From JABFRJ01 sp031379035 (GTDB taxonomy: Bacteria; Pseudomonadota; Alphaproteobacteria; Rhizobiales; Hyphomicrobiaceae): a DNA stretch of 19,860 nucleotides. A program made the position numbers and the translations under genes. The stretch covers positions 1 through 19,860 of the forward strand of contig JANNEU010000049.1 of assembly GCA_031379035.1 (NCBI GenBank), in the 5' to 3' direction. The notes under the pieces were generated by a model, which was given only the letters and a program-made list of their open reading frames with translations, was not told the DNA's origin and did not search any database. Positions 1-7,589 of the stretch are shown piece after piece (positions within the stretch are counted from its first letter, which is position 1; each line of letters starts with the position of its first letter).

Positions 1-626
1 ACAATGACCTTGGTCGGCACGGTGATACCTGACAGCTTGTCGGTGAAATCAAGCATCTCAAGACACCCGCACCAGCCCGCATAGCCTTCAAGCGGCGTCG
101 TCGTGATCATCGTCGCGCACCGCGCCACGAGATCTGGCCGCCCGGTCCTATTGGCCGCCGCGAGCCATCGCTGCATGGCGGGCTCCACCTGCGAGACCAT
201 CCCTTGTTCCCGCGCGACGATGACGCGATCACTCCACAGATGCCGCATAGCGTCGGCCGTCTTGCTGCTCGACGACACAATCGACAACGATGAAAACCGC
301 GCCGCATGGTGCAAACCCAGCGCCTGCGCCACCATCCCGCCCATCGACAGGCCGACAAATTGCGCCTTCTTGACGCCGACGTGGTCCATCAAAGCGACGA
401 CGTCTTGCGCCAACGTTTTGAACTCATAGCGGCCGATGGGTGCTTCCGTTTTGCCGTGCCCGCGCGCATCGAAACGGATCACCCGGTAGGTTGTGTTCAG
501 TGCCGCCGTCGCCTCGTCCCAGAAGCTCAGGTTGGTCGCCAGCGGATGATGCAGCACGACGGCTGGCGCGGTAGCCGGCCCGCTGACGTCGTACGTCATA
601 TCGATGCCATTGATGTTCGCGCGCAT
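1..626 (-). CDS. alpha/beta-fold hydrolase, 3-oxoadipate enol-lactonase-like (3' end outside window)
   Basis: The reading frame starts at an ATG (624-626) and runs open for 208 codons off the left edge, so the C-terminus is missing. The protein opens with a short strand region (MRANINGIDMTYDVSG). It then has an HHPL oxyanion-type motif at residues 26-29, the FDARGHG segment near 52-58, and a nucleophile elbow GLSMGG at 92-97 with Ser94 as the expected nucleophile. This layout is that of PcaD-type enol-lactonases and related carboxylester hydrolases of the alpha/beta-hydrolase fold. The catalytic Asp and His lie partly or wholly outside the window, so the substrate cannot be fixed. The gene is cytoplasmic by appearance (no signal peptide). 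It lies 19 bp downstream of the UPF0114 gene on the same strand and could be cotranscribed with it. No protocatechuate genes are visible nearby, so a role in beta-ketoadipate catabolism is only inferred from the family. Confidence 0.8.
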   Translation of the reverse strand, partial: MRANINGIDMTYDVSGPATAPAVVLHHPLATNLSFWDEATAALNTTYRVIRFDARGHGKTEAPIGRYEFKTLAQDVVALMDHVGVKKAQFVGLSMGGMVAQALGLHHAARFSSLSIVSSSSKTADAMRHLWSDRVIVAREQGMVSQVEPAMQRWLAAANRTGRPDLVARCATMITTTPLEGYAGWCGCLEMLDFTDKLSGITVPTKVI

Positions 627-645
627 GACGAGGCTCCGGATCAGA

Positions 646-1254
646 TCAGGATGTCGGTGTGTTTGGCACCGGCGGGGCGGGCGGGGGCGCGTGGTGGGTG
701 CCCGATGCGATACGATCAGACAGTGCCAGGAACACACTGGAGACCACAAAAACGATGTGGATGCCGACGGACCACGCCAGCTCGCGATCGCTGATTTTGC
801 CGAGCGCCATGAACTGCTTGAGCAGCTGGACTGCGGAGATGGCCACAATGGACGACAGCAACTTCAGCTTGAGGCCGGCGAAATCAATGGAGCCCATCCA
901 CTCGGGCCAGTCGCGATGACCGGTATGATCGATGCGCGAAACGAAATTCTCGTAGCCGGAGAACACCACAATCACCATCAGCGACGCGGTCAGTGTCAGA
1001 TCCACGAGGCTCAAAACCTCGGCGACCAGCTGCGTTCCCGATGCCGTCATCGCAATCGCCGCGATGTGGATCATCTCTTGGATGAATTTGAAAAGCAGGA
1101 TGAAGATGCTGAGCGCGAGGCCCAAAAAGAACGGCGCGAGCAACCAACGACTGGAGAACAATCCCTGTTCAAGCCAGTACTCGAGCTGACTGAGGATGCC
1201 AGTCTGCTTTGGTCCGGCAACGGTCTTTGGCGGGTTACTTTTGTCTGACGCCAT
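646..1254 (-). CDS. UPF0114 (YqhA-like) family integral membrane protein
   Basis: This 202-residue protein has about four hydrophobic segments: one near residues 37-60 (WLLAPFFLGLALSIFILLFK), one over the LSLVDLTLTASLMVIVVFSGYENF stretch, one over KLLSSIVAISAVQLLKQF, and one near the C-terminus (VGIHIVFVVSSVFLALSDR). The conserved GYENFVSRID and KLKLLSSIVAISAVQLLK stretches are typical of the UPF0114/YqhA family, whose biochemical function is not established. I chose the ATG at 1254, preceded by GGGAAAAG about five bases upstream; an in-frame TTG lies five codons earlier at 1269. The tail is proline-rich (APPPAPPVPNTP). It lies upstream of, and co-oriented with, the partial hydrolase. Family assignment is by remembered sequence pattern; no function is claimed. 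Confidence 0.8.
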   Translation of the reverse strand: MASDKSNPPKTVAGPKQTGILSQLEYWLEQGLFSSRWLLAPFFLGLALSIFILLFKFIQEMIHIAAIAMTASGTQLVAEVLSLVDLTLTASLMVIVVFSGYENFVSRIDHTGHRDWPEWMGSIDFAGLKLKLLSSIVAISAVQLLKQFMALGKISDRELAWSVGIHIVFVVSSVFLALSDRIASGTHHAPPPAPPVPNTPTS

Positions 1255-1356
1255 GAAGACTTTTCCCAATCAATCCAGAGAGTTTTGATGCGATGCGATA
1301 GATGCGCATCTCGGCCGCCGGTGCGCAAGCCTAACGGACGGTGAACGGATACCAGC

Positions 1357-2724
1357 TTATCGCTTGGCTGCAAGACGGATGGGTGGGCGCACACGCTCTG
1401 CCGCGCGGCGCGCTTGCAGCATCGCCCACTGGTTGGACACCCACAGCCGGCAACTAGCGCGACTCAAATTGCAAGGCGTCTTCGGCACTGAAAGTGCTGC
1501 CTGGCTTGGTGGAACGAGCAGACCGGCGTGGGCTTTTCCGGGTTGGCTTGTCGTCGCCTTCGTCGTCGTCAACCGATGCCCGGGCTGAGCGTTTGACAAG
1601 CCGGCTTGGCTTCTCGGGCTCAACCACGATGGCGGTTCGCTGAACCGGGCCAACAACTGGGCTGTCGACCACCGTTCGCGTGGACTGTGGACCATCGGTG
1701 CTTGCGGCCGGGAGGGTACCAACGACGGCGGCACCATTGCCCGCAGCGGCCACCACGGTGGGGCCACCGCTGGGGCCAGTGCCGGGGAGAGTGCCGGGGA
1801 CACATCGTCCGCTCCGCTCGGTGACGCCGCCTCGGCCAGCGAGACGGCGCACACGGCTAAAGGGCCCTGAGAGGCCACCTCCTCTGTGCTGGCATTGTCG
1901 TCCACCCAATAGCGCCCTTCGCAGACAGTGATGCGGGGTGGCTGACGTGTGCGCTCGAAGCTGTCACTGACATCTTTCAAGTTGCGCCAGAAATCATACC
2001 ATTCGTTGAGTGAATAAGCCTTCAGCCGCTCTTCGGTCAGGCGGAACGGGAAGACGTGCACCTGCACAGCGTCCTGTCCGCCCTTGTTGAGTGCTGCGGA
2101 GGCGAGGCTGAAAACCTCCTCGATCACCGGGTTGGTCATCGCAAAGCAACCGACCGAGCCGCAGCCGCCATGGATCAGAATGTAGGAGCCTGTGCGGCCC
2201 ATCTGACGATCGAGCGCGTTGGGAAAACCGAGATTGAGCGAGCGCGGATGCCGGCCAATGAGATGCAGCTGGCGCGAGGTGACGGTATAGACGCCCTCGG
2301 GGCTCTGCTTGTCGCCCTCATTGAGTTTGGGACCAAGGGTGCCGGACCAATTACACATCGGGTACGTGGCGAAGAGCTCGTAGCGATCGCCGGTCTTCAT
2401 CCAGAGTTCAAGCTCAGAACTCGCTTTGAAGATGCGGATCAGCAGGTGATTGCCCATCGCCATCTTTCGGGCGGCGAGCCGCTCCGGCAGTTGGCCGATG
2501 TTGGGCGTTCCGGGCAATGGAAGATGACCGATGGCCTCGGCGCGTTGGCGCTCAACGCGATCGGAGGCGACATCCTTCAGTTCGATAACGACAGCGGCGG
2601 CTGGCACGATGCCGGCGAGCACCATCGCCGATGCGATAGCAAGTGACTGCAGCGCGACTGAGATGCGCACGGCAAGGCCGGCGCGCTGCCGCCGCCCCTG
2701 CCACCCGACCGCCGGTGATGTCAT
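1357..2724 (-). CDS. YafK/DpaA-type L,D-transpeptidase-fold protein, copy 1, probable frameshift in C-terminal tail
   Basis: The YkuD-type catalytic domain spans roughly residues 90-260. It has the family signature LLIRIFKASSELELWMK, then QSPEGVY, LNLGFPNALDR and the active-site box HGGCGSVGCFAMTN with His185 and Cys193 (the Cys of the SxGC motif). Relatives such as E. coli YafK (DpaA) act on peptidoglycan-linked stem peptides in the periplasm. A basic stretch followed by a hydrophobic run (ISVALQSLAIASAMVLAGIVPAAA) near residues 21-44 looks like a signal peptide or anchor. The start is uncertain: ATG 2724 is listed, but GTG 2733 and TTG 2739 sit closer to a GGTGGA ribosome-binding-like sequence. 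From about residue 305 the frame turns into unlikely Trp/Pro/Ser-rich sequence, while a neighbouring frame continues naturally to a stop at 1454 (see separate entry). The true protein is therefore probably about 423 residues rather than the 455 encoded here. Confidence 0.85.
   Translation of the reverse strand: MTSPAVGWQGRRQRAGLAVRISVALQSLAIASAMVLAGIVPAAAVVIELKDVASDRVERQRAEAIGHLPLPGTPNIGQLPERLAARKMAMGNHLLIRIFKASSELELWMKTGDRYELFATYPMCNWSGTLGPKLNEGDKQSPEGVYTVTSRQLHLIGRHPRSLNLGFPNALDRQMGRTGSYILIHGGCGSVGCFAMTNPVIEEVFSLASAALNKGGQDAVQVHVFPFRLTEERLKAYSLNEWYDFWRNLKDVSDSFERTRQPPRITVCEGRYWVDDNASTEEVASQGPLAVCAVSLAEAASPSGADDVSPALSPALAPAVAPPWWPLRAMVPPSLVPSRPQAPMVHSPRERWSTAQLLARFSEPPSWLSPRSQAGLSNAQPGHRLTTTKATTSQPGKAHAGLLVPPSQAALSVPKTPCNLSRASCRLWVSNQWAMLQARRAAERVRPPIRLAAKR
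1454..1815 (-). other. frameshifted C-terminal tail of L,D-transpeptidase copy 1
   Basis: In the frame one base away from the annotated one, the minus strand encodes a plausible Ala/Val-rich linker followed by a charged low-complexity tail. The tail includes EPEKPSRLVKRSARASVDDD and ends SAEDALQFESR before a TAG at 1454. The annotated frame over the same bases is Trp/Pro/Ser/Arg-rich and reads like an out-of-frame translation. The switch would lie between about 1740 and 1815, where runs of GGGG and an imperfect direct repeat (agtgccgggga, twice within 1778-1800) occur. One added base would join the frames. This may be a sequencing or assembly error, a real indel or, less likely, programmed shifting. 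Confidence 0.55.
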
Positions 2725-2790
2725 AATCTGCACGTCCAAGTTTCCACCGGATGATCGTCGTCAGGCGTATCGCGCACGTCTCATGCCTAG

Positions 2791-2850
2791 CTTATTTGCT
2801 GGCTTACTTGCTGGCTTACTTACTTGCTGGCTCACTTACCGGCTCACTTA
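2791..2850. repeat. 12-bp tandem repeat array
   Basis: Four to five imperfect copies of a 12-base unit (cttacttgctgg) lie head to tail. They are cttatttgctgg, cttacttgctgg, a 16-base copy carrying an extra ctta, ctcacttaccgg, and a partial ctcacttagc. The array sits in the 231-bp gap between the copy 2 stop and the copy 1 start of the L,D-transpeptidase cluster, so it lies in the 5' leader region of copy 1. The array has no clear coding role. Confidence 0.85.
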
Positions 2851-2970
2851 GCAGCCGCACTTCGAAAGCCAAAAGGGTGAATGCTGTTCAAAGTAGGTGC
2901 AACGCTCACTGTGATTAACGGGCCACCAGCTGGCGGTCTATATCCCTTGTCGCGGTTGGGCCGGTTCCCC

Positions 2971-3798
2971 CTATATTTTTGTACACTGGGTTCCGTTGGC
3001 TGTGGTGCGCGCATTGGCGCGAGACGCAAGTGTGTAGCGGCCATTACAGACGCTGACATCGGGCGGTACCCGCGCAGCGTCGAACGCGTCAGTAATGGGC
3101 TTCAATTCGGCCCAAAAGGCGGCGTTCGGGGCACTGGCCCGCGCCGTCAGCGCCTCGGCCGTCATGCGAAACGGCAGCGCCTGGACCTGAAAGCTGGGCT
3201 GGCCACCGGCGAAGGCCGCCTTGGCGAGGTTAAACAGATCCTCGGCGCCCTGATTGGTCATGGCGTAACAGCCGACCGAGCTGCAGCCACCGTGGACCAT
3301 CAGATAGGAGCCGGTGCGGCCGTGCGCCTTGTCGAAACTATTGGGGAAGCCGAGGTTGAAGGACCGATGCCAGCGGCTGGCGGGGTTCATCAGGCGCGCT
3401 GTGACCTGGTAAATGCCTTCCGGTGACTGGCGGTCGAGGCTGCGGAGTTTGGGGCCGAGTTGGCCGGAGAAGGTGCAGATCGGATAAACGGCAAAAAGCG
3501 CATAGCTGTCACCGCGTTTCATCCAGACTTCGAGTTCGAAGGTCAGTTTGTAGAGGCGGATAAAAATAGGCTGGCCGAGCTTGAAGCCGGTCCGTGCCAA
3601 ACGCACATCGAGTGTTTCAGCTAAGACCTCAGCGCCGGGCAACGGCTTGCCAAGGCGAAAGGCCTGATGCCGGCCTTCCCGTTCGCGCGCCAAGGCAAAG
3701 GCGTCGGGATTATTGGGCGGCATCCAGATCATCACATAGGCAAGCAAGCCCAAACCGAGCGCTAATATCACTGGCAGGATGCGGCCGAGCCAGCGCAT
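2971..3798 (-). CDS. YafK/DpaA-type L,D-transpeptidase-fold protein, copy 2
   Basis: This 275-residue protein begins MRWLGRILPVILALGLGLLA, an N-terminal hydrophobic helix (residues 5-25). The helix lacks an obvious signal-peptidase site, so the protein is probably a membrane-anchored periplasmic enzyme. The catalytic domain has the same order of motifs as its neighbours: FIRLYKLTFELEVWMK near 79-94, QSPEGIY near 124-130, FNLGFPNSFDKAHGRTGSY, and the active-site box HGGCSSVGCYAMTN with His169 and Cys177. Family members modify or cleave tetrapeptide stems or protein-peptidoglycan links. The start is an ATG with no close competitor. It lies 83 bp downstream of copy 3 and 231 bp upstream of copy 1, all on the minus strand, so a common transcript is possible, at least for copies 3 and 2. 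The protein ends soon after the domain and lacks the long tail of copies 1 and 3. Confidence 0.88.
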   Translation of the reverse strand: MRWLGRILPVILALGLGLLAYVMIWMPPNNPDAFALAREREGRHQAFRLGKPLPGAEVLAETLDVRLARTGFKLGQPIFIRLYKLTFELEVWMKRGDSYALFAVYPICTFSGQLGPKLRSLDRQSPEGIYQVTARLMNPASRWHRSFNLGFPNSFDKAHGRTGSYLMVHGGCSSVGCYAMTNQGAEDLFNLAKAAFAGGQPSFQVQALPFRMTAEALTARASAPNAAFWAELKPITDAFDAARVPPDVSVCNGRYTLASRANARTTANGTQCTKI

Positions 3799-3881
3799 GG
3801 ATGTCCCTGTGCCTCAGCACTCATCTGTCGCGGAGAATGTCTGCAGATTACGGGCCGATTAGGGCGCTGCAGAGAGCGGCC

Positions 3882-4769
3882 CTAAGGCGCTTTCGGGGGC
3901 TCGAGCGGACTGGCCGACGTGGCAGCAGTGCTAGCAGTTGCTGACGACGCAACACCGGTCATCGGCATGAAAGCCTCAAGCTTGGGCCGTTCAAACACCG
4001 GGCACGTGCCTTCCGCATTGATACGGCTGATGCTCTGGCCGCCGGGCAATTTCACATTCACCATGTATTGGCGTTGGCAGACCGCCACATCTGGCGGCAG
4101 GCGTGACTGCTCGAAATGGTCGTAGCCCTGCTTCAGGGTCTGCCAGAAGGGAAACCACTGGCTCTTGGCGTGGCGCGCCATGTTGGTATCGGTCATGCGG
4201 AACGGCATGGCGTGGACCTCGATGGCGTCCTGGCCACCAATGTAACTTTCGCGAGCGAGCGCGTAGATCTCTTCGATCAGTGCGTCAGTCATGGCGTAGC
4301 AGCCGGCCGATTTGCATTTGCCATGCACCATCAGACTATCGCCGGTGCGTTTATTGGCGCGGTCAAAGGCGTTGGGGTAGCCGAGATTGAAGGCCAGATA
4401 GAACTGCGAGTTCGGGTTCATCTGGTTGCGGGCAACTTTGTAAAAGCCCTCAGGAGATTGCTTGTCACCTTGTTTGATCTTGGGGCCCAGATCACCCGAA
4501 AAGTTGCAAATCGGGTAGGTCTTGAGGTGGTAGAAACGGCCATCCGAGCGCTTCTTCCAGACTTCAAGCTCCGACTCTTCTTTGAAGATGCGGATGAACA
4601 TCGGCGACGGGACATCCATCCCCTTCTTGCCGAGTAGCATCAGCGTCTCCTTGGAGAGCGGCTGGAGGTGCGGCGACAGGTCAACCTTGGTGCAGCCAGC
4701 GAGCAGGCACAGGATCGCCGCCGCCAGAAGGCGCATGCGGACGTTGCTTGGCTGCCACCCGTGCGTCAT
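3882..4769 (-). CDS. YafK/DpaA-type L,D-transpeptidase-fold lipoprotein, copy 3
   Basis: I set the start at ATG 4769 because it places a lipoprotein signal peptide at the N-terminus (residues 12-26, MRLLAAAILCLLAGC) with lipobox LAGC and lipidated Cys26. A GGGG stretch lies about seven bases upstream. The frame stays open 33 codons further upstream, but that extension is not signal-like. The protein has 295 residues. The catalytic region contains MFIRIFKEESELEVWKK, QSPEGFY, FNLGYPNAFDRANKRTGDS and HGKCKSAGCYAMT with His149 and Cys157. The residue after the box His-Gly is Lys instead of the Gly of copies 1 and 2. The last 30 residues are Ala/Ser/Thr-rich. It is the first gene of the three-gene tandem and is likely anchored in a membrane, outer or inner. 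A role in peptidoglycan remodelling or protein-peptidoglycan linkage is inferred from the family. Confidence 0.88.
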   Translation of the reverse strand: MTHGWQPSNVRMRLLAAAILCLLAGCTKVDLSPHLQPLSKETLMLLGKKGMDVPSPMFIRIFKEESELEVWKKRSDGRFYHLKTYPICNFSGDLGPKIKQGDKQSPEGFYKVARNQMNPNSQFYLAFNLGYPNAFDRANKRTGDSLMVHGKCKSAGCYAMTDALIEEIYALARESYIGGQDAIEVHAMPFRMTDTNMARHAKSQWFPFWQTLKQGYDHFEQSRLPPDVAVCQRQYMVNVKLPGGQSISRINAEGTCPVFERPKLEAFMPMTGVASSATASTAATSASPLEPPKAP

Positions 4770-4953
4770 GAACCCCGAACATTCCCCATTCGAACTCTCG
4801 CCGCGACGGGCTGACTGTGCGGCGGTCGCAGTTAAGACTTGATTAACCGAATCGCCCACGACGGACAACCGCCCGCATTTTGGCGGCTGGTCGGGCTTCT
4901 AGTCGTGCATCATGCCGGAATTGTGAGCGGCTCTCGCGGCGGAGCACGCAGAT

Positions 4954-4989
4954 ACAAAAATGGCCCGGACTGCGGGTGCAGCCGGGCCG
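4954..4989 (-). terminator. Rho-independent terminator of rpmE
   Basis: On the minus strand, a 7-bp GGCCCGG/CCGGGCC stem with a 13-base loop (4962-4988) is followed directly by ATTTTTGT. It begins about 22 bases after the rpmE stop codon. The pairing and the U tract are both visible, and the orientation fits rpmE. Confidence 0.85.
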
Positions 4990-5010
4990 GATGATTGTCG
5001 AGCGAAACGT

Positions 5011-5235
5011 TCAGAACATGCCTTCGAACTTCTTCTTGAACCGCGACACGCGACCGCCACGGTCCATGATCTGCTGGTTGCCGCCGGTCCATGCCGGATG
5101 GGTCTTTGGGTCGATATCAAGGTTCAGTGTGTCGCCCTCTTTGCCGTAGGTCGAATAGGTCATGAACGAAGTGCCATCGGTCTGGACGACTTTGATCTGG
5201 TGGTAGTCGGGATGGAAATCTTCGATCTTTTTCAT
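5011..5235 (-). CDS. rpmE: 50S ribosomal protein L31
   Basis: This 74-residue protein begins MKKIEDFHPDYHQIKVVQTD and contains the L31 hallmarks HPDYH, THPAWTGG and GGRVSRFKKKF. It is a structural protein of the large ribosomal subunit. The zinc-binding cysteines of some L31 forms are absent, as is usual in Alphaproteobacteria. The frame is open for 44 further codons upstream, but the ATG at 5235 begins the conserved sequence and has GAGAA about six bases upstream. It is followed by a strong terminator at 4954-4989 and so is probably monocistronic. It is divergent from the hydroxylase gene at 5509, and the 273 bp between them must hold both promoters. Confidence 0.97.
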   Translation of the reverse strand: MKKIEDFHPDYHQIKVVQTDGTSFMTYSTYGKEGDTLNLDIDPKTHPAWTGGNQQIMDRGGRVSRFKKKFEGMF

Positions 5236-5508
5236 GGTGTTCTCGTGGATTTGGTGACTGACGCTGCCAGCATCACGCGCACCAGCTTTGCCGCCAAAGC
5301 GACCTGCCTCTGCCGTGACCAGGGGAGTTCTGGACCGGTATCTAACGGAAGGGTCGGGCGCTGGCAAGCGAGACGGGTGGGGCTTTTTGGGTCAATCATC
5401 CGTCCGGGTGGCCTGCGTCTCCTAACGCCACCTTAATCGTTGTGGGCGAACGTAACGCACCGGCACGCGATCTGGCGCGCCAAAACCCCAAGAGTCGAAG
5501 ACTTCGGC

Positions 5509-6531
5509 ATGCCGGCATGTTCCAATGAAATAGCAGGCCAACTGTGCGGCTGGCTGGCTTGGCTGGGGCACGTGCTGGTGACGTGGCCGTCAGAAACGAC
5601 GCCGGTTGGTGCCGTACTGCTGACGCCCTTTGCGGCGTTGGCGTTTTTCGCACTGCGGCGGGTTGGGCAGCTCAGATCGTTCCGATACCGGCGGGTATTC
5701 CTAGCCATTTTGTCGCGCCGCTATCTCGGGCACCGAAGCCACGTGCTGGACGTCATCTTGATGACCGCCAACATGGGGCTATTCGCCCTTATCTGCGGCC
5801 AGGCTGTGATCTCCATGACGGCGGTCAGTGCGGCGGTCCATTATGGATTGTCGGCGGCCTTTGGCGACGTCGCACCAACAGTGTGGCCACTGTTGTTGGT
5901 CGGTGCCATTTGGACCCTGGCGCTGTTTTTGGCCTATGAGTTTGCCTACTGGGTCGATCATTATCTGAGCCACCACATTCCGTTCCTGTGGGAGTTCCAC
6001 AAGGTCCATCACACCGCTGAAGTGTTGTCGCCGCTGACGAACTTCCGCGTACATCCGGTCGATAGCCTGGTGTTCGTCAACATCGTGATGGTGACGAACG
6101 GGCTGATGGCTGGGCTGCTGCACTATGGGTTCGGTGCTGGGCCGGTGACGTTTGAATTCTTCAACCTCACCACGCTTGTCGCATTGGCTGTCTCGGTGTT
6201 CGCGCAATTGCAGCATACGCATATCTGGTTGCCGATCACCGGCTTCTGGGGGCGGCTAGTGCTCAGCCCAGCGCATCATCAGATCCATCACTCCGTTGAT
6301 GTCGCGCACCACAATCGCAATTTCGGCAATCTGATCGCCGTGTTCGACTGGGCCTGGGGGACATTGCATGTGCCCTCCAAACAACGCCAGAAGCTGGTGT
6401 TCGGACTGAGCGACCGCCAAGGTGCCAAACACGACCTGACCGAGGGCCTGTTGCAGCCATTTGTGGATGCATCCAAGCATCTCGTGCCCACGCAGGCCAT
6501 GCCGGTACCGAGTGCAAGCCGCACGGCCTAG
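5509..6531 (+). CDS. sterol desaturase / fatty acid hydroxylase superfamily membrane protein
   Basis: This 340-residue protein has several membrane segments (around 33-50, 80-112, 125-147 and 186-235). It carries the three histidine clusters of the superfamily: HYLSHH at 151-156, HKVHH at 164-168 and HHQIHH at 256-261, with a further HH at 267-268. These ligate a di-iron centre used for O2-dependent hydroxylation or desaturation of lipids. The spacing WEFHKVHHTAEVLSPLTNFRVHPVD is typical of bacterial members. The substrate (sterol, carotenoid, fatty acid or hopanoid-like lipid) cannot be told from sequence. An in-frame TTG 23 codons upstream (5440) is an alternative start; I prefer the ATG at 5509. 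It is convergent with the epimerase gene, with only nine bases between the stop codons. Confidence 0.88.
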   Translation: MPACSNEIAGQLCGWLAWLGHVLVTWPSETTPVGAVLLTPFAALAFFALRRVGQLRSFRYRRVFLAILSRRYLGHRSHVLDVILMTANMGLFALICGQAVISMTAVSAAVHYGLSAAFGDVAPTVWPLLLVGAIWTLALFLAYEFAYWVDHYLSHHIPFLWEFHKVHHTAEVLSPLTNFRVHPVDSLVFVNIVMVTNGLMAGLLHYGFGAGPVTFEFFNLTTLVALAVSVFAQLQHTHIWLPITGFWGRLVLSPAHHQIHHSVDVAHHNRNFGNLIAVFDWAWGTLHVPSKQRQKLVFGLSDRQGAKHDLTEGLLQPFVDASKHLVPTQAMPVPSASRTA

Positions 6532-6540
6532 TTCCGCCGT

Positions 6541-7380
6541 TCAGCCGCTGAAGTCCAAGGTCCGGTCCAGCTTATCGACGATAGCGGTCAAGTCGGCGGT
6601 GTACTCATCCGCACAGAAGCCGCCGCCCTGATAGATGTCGGCAACGCGATCAGCTTTGAGCTTTTTCTGCGCGGCTTCCGCATATGCGACCTGGGTTTCG
6701 GCGTCGTGTTTGGGCATGTAGCCATAGGCTTCCGCACGCGTGTTGTCGTACCAGCTGCGCGTGTTGCCGGACACGCCATAGAACACCTCGTTGACGATGT
6801 CGGGATGCTCGAGGCCAATGCGGATCAATTGCACCAAGTCCTCTGGGTGCAGCATGATCGACAGGCGGCGCACATCCAAAGGTTTTTCGCCGACATTGCC
6901 GATGCGCAGGGACGTGACGCCGATGCCGTGTTTCATGGCGTACATGGCACCCAGCGCTTCGCCGAAGGCTTTCGAGACGCCATAGCGGCTGTCGGGCAGC
7001 GGCGGTGCTTCCGCCGGAATTGTCTCGTCGCGCGGGTAGAAGCCGGCCGCATGATTTGATGACGCAAAGATAATGCGTTTCACGCCAGCCTGCCGCGCGG
7101 CTTCGAACAGATTGTAGCAGCCGATGATGTTGGCGTTGAGGATCGTCTCCCACGGCCCTTCGACAGAGAAACCACCGAGGTGGATAATCCCGTCAATACC
7201 GGCAACGGCGGCCTGCACTTCTGGCAGGTTGGAGAGTTGTGCCTGCCGGAAGGGCAGCGCGTGCGGGTTGGCAATGGCCTTCATGTCGGACAAGACGAGA
7301 TCGGGGTAAATGGCTTTCAAGAGCGGCGCGATACGCCCCCCAACATCGCCGCCGGCACCAGTCAATAGAACGCGTTTCAA
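6541..7380 (-). CDS. NAD(P)-dependent extended SDR, uronate dehydrogenase-like
   Basis: This 279-residue protein starts with a Rossmann nucleotide-binding motif, MKRVLLTGAGGDVGGRIAP (GxxGxxG at 8-14). A DxGG-like IIHLGGFSVEGPWE follows near residue 65-78, and the catalytic Tyr-Lys pair is in YGVSKAFGE near 134-142. The segment IIFASSNHAAGFYPRDE and the later IRIGNVGEKPLDVRRLSIML, YGVSGNTRSWYDNTRAEAYGY resemble bacterial uronate dehydrogenases, which oxidise D-galacturonate or D-glucuronate to aldarolactones. That substrate is an inference; a general nucleotide-sugar or sugar epimerase/dehydrogenase cannot be excluded. The gene stands alone on its strand, divergent from the DUF1993 gene across about 209 bp. 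The XylD-like dehydratase 5 kb away acts on sugar acids too but is not linked as an operon. Confidence 0.82.
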   Translation of the reverse strand: MKRVLLTGAGGDVGGRIAPLLKAIYPDLVLSDMKAIANPHALPFRQAQLSNLPEVQAAVAGIDGIIHLGGFSVEGPWETILNANIIGCYNLFEAARQAGVKRIIFASSNHAAGFYPRDETIPAEAPPLPDSRYGVSKAFGEALGAMYAMKHGIGVTSLRIGNVGEKPLDVRRLSIMLHPEDLVQLIRIGLEHPDIVNEVFYGVSGNTRSWYDNTRAEAYGYMPKHDAETQVAYAEAAQKKLKADRVADIYQGGGFCADEYTADLTAIVDKLDRTLDFSG

Positions 7381-7589
7381 AGGTCATCTCCTTGGGGGCG
7401 GTGGGGCACTATGCGAGCCCCGCGAAACCTCGATCCCAGGCACCAAAGCGCAAGATGCCGGCCGGGGATAGCCCATCGCTGACAGAGTGGGCATCCGAAG
7501 GCTTACCAGATGCGTAGTCAAACCGGCACCGATTGTGTAGCAGTCGCGCGGAGACCAACGTTCATCCCTCAAACGCGCGGATCACTTCC

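Noticed and set aside
2056..3426. Long plus-strand open frames opposite the L,D-transpeptidase genes (for example 2056-2646 and 2881-3426)
   Set aside because: They are antisense shadows in GC-rich DNA; the minus-strand frames carry complete catalytic motifs.
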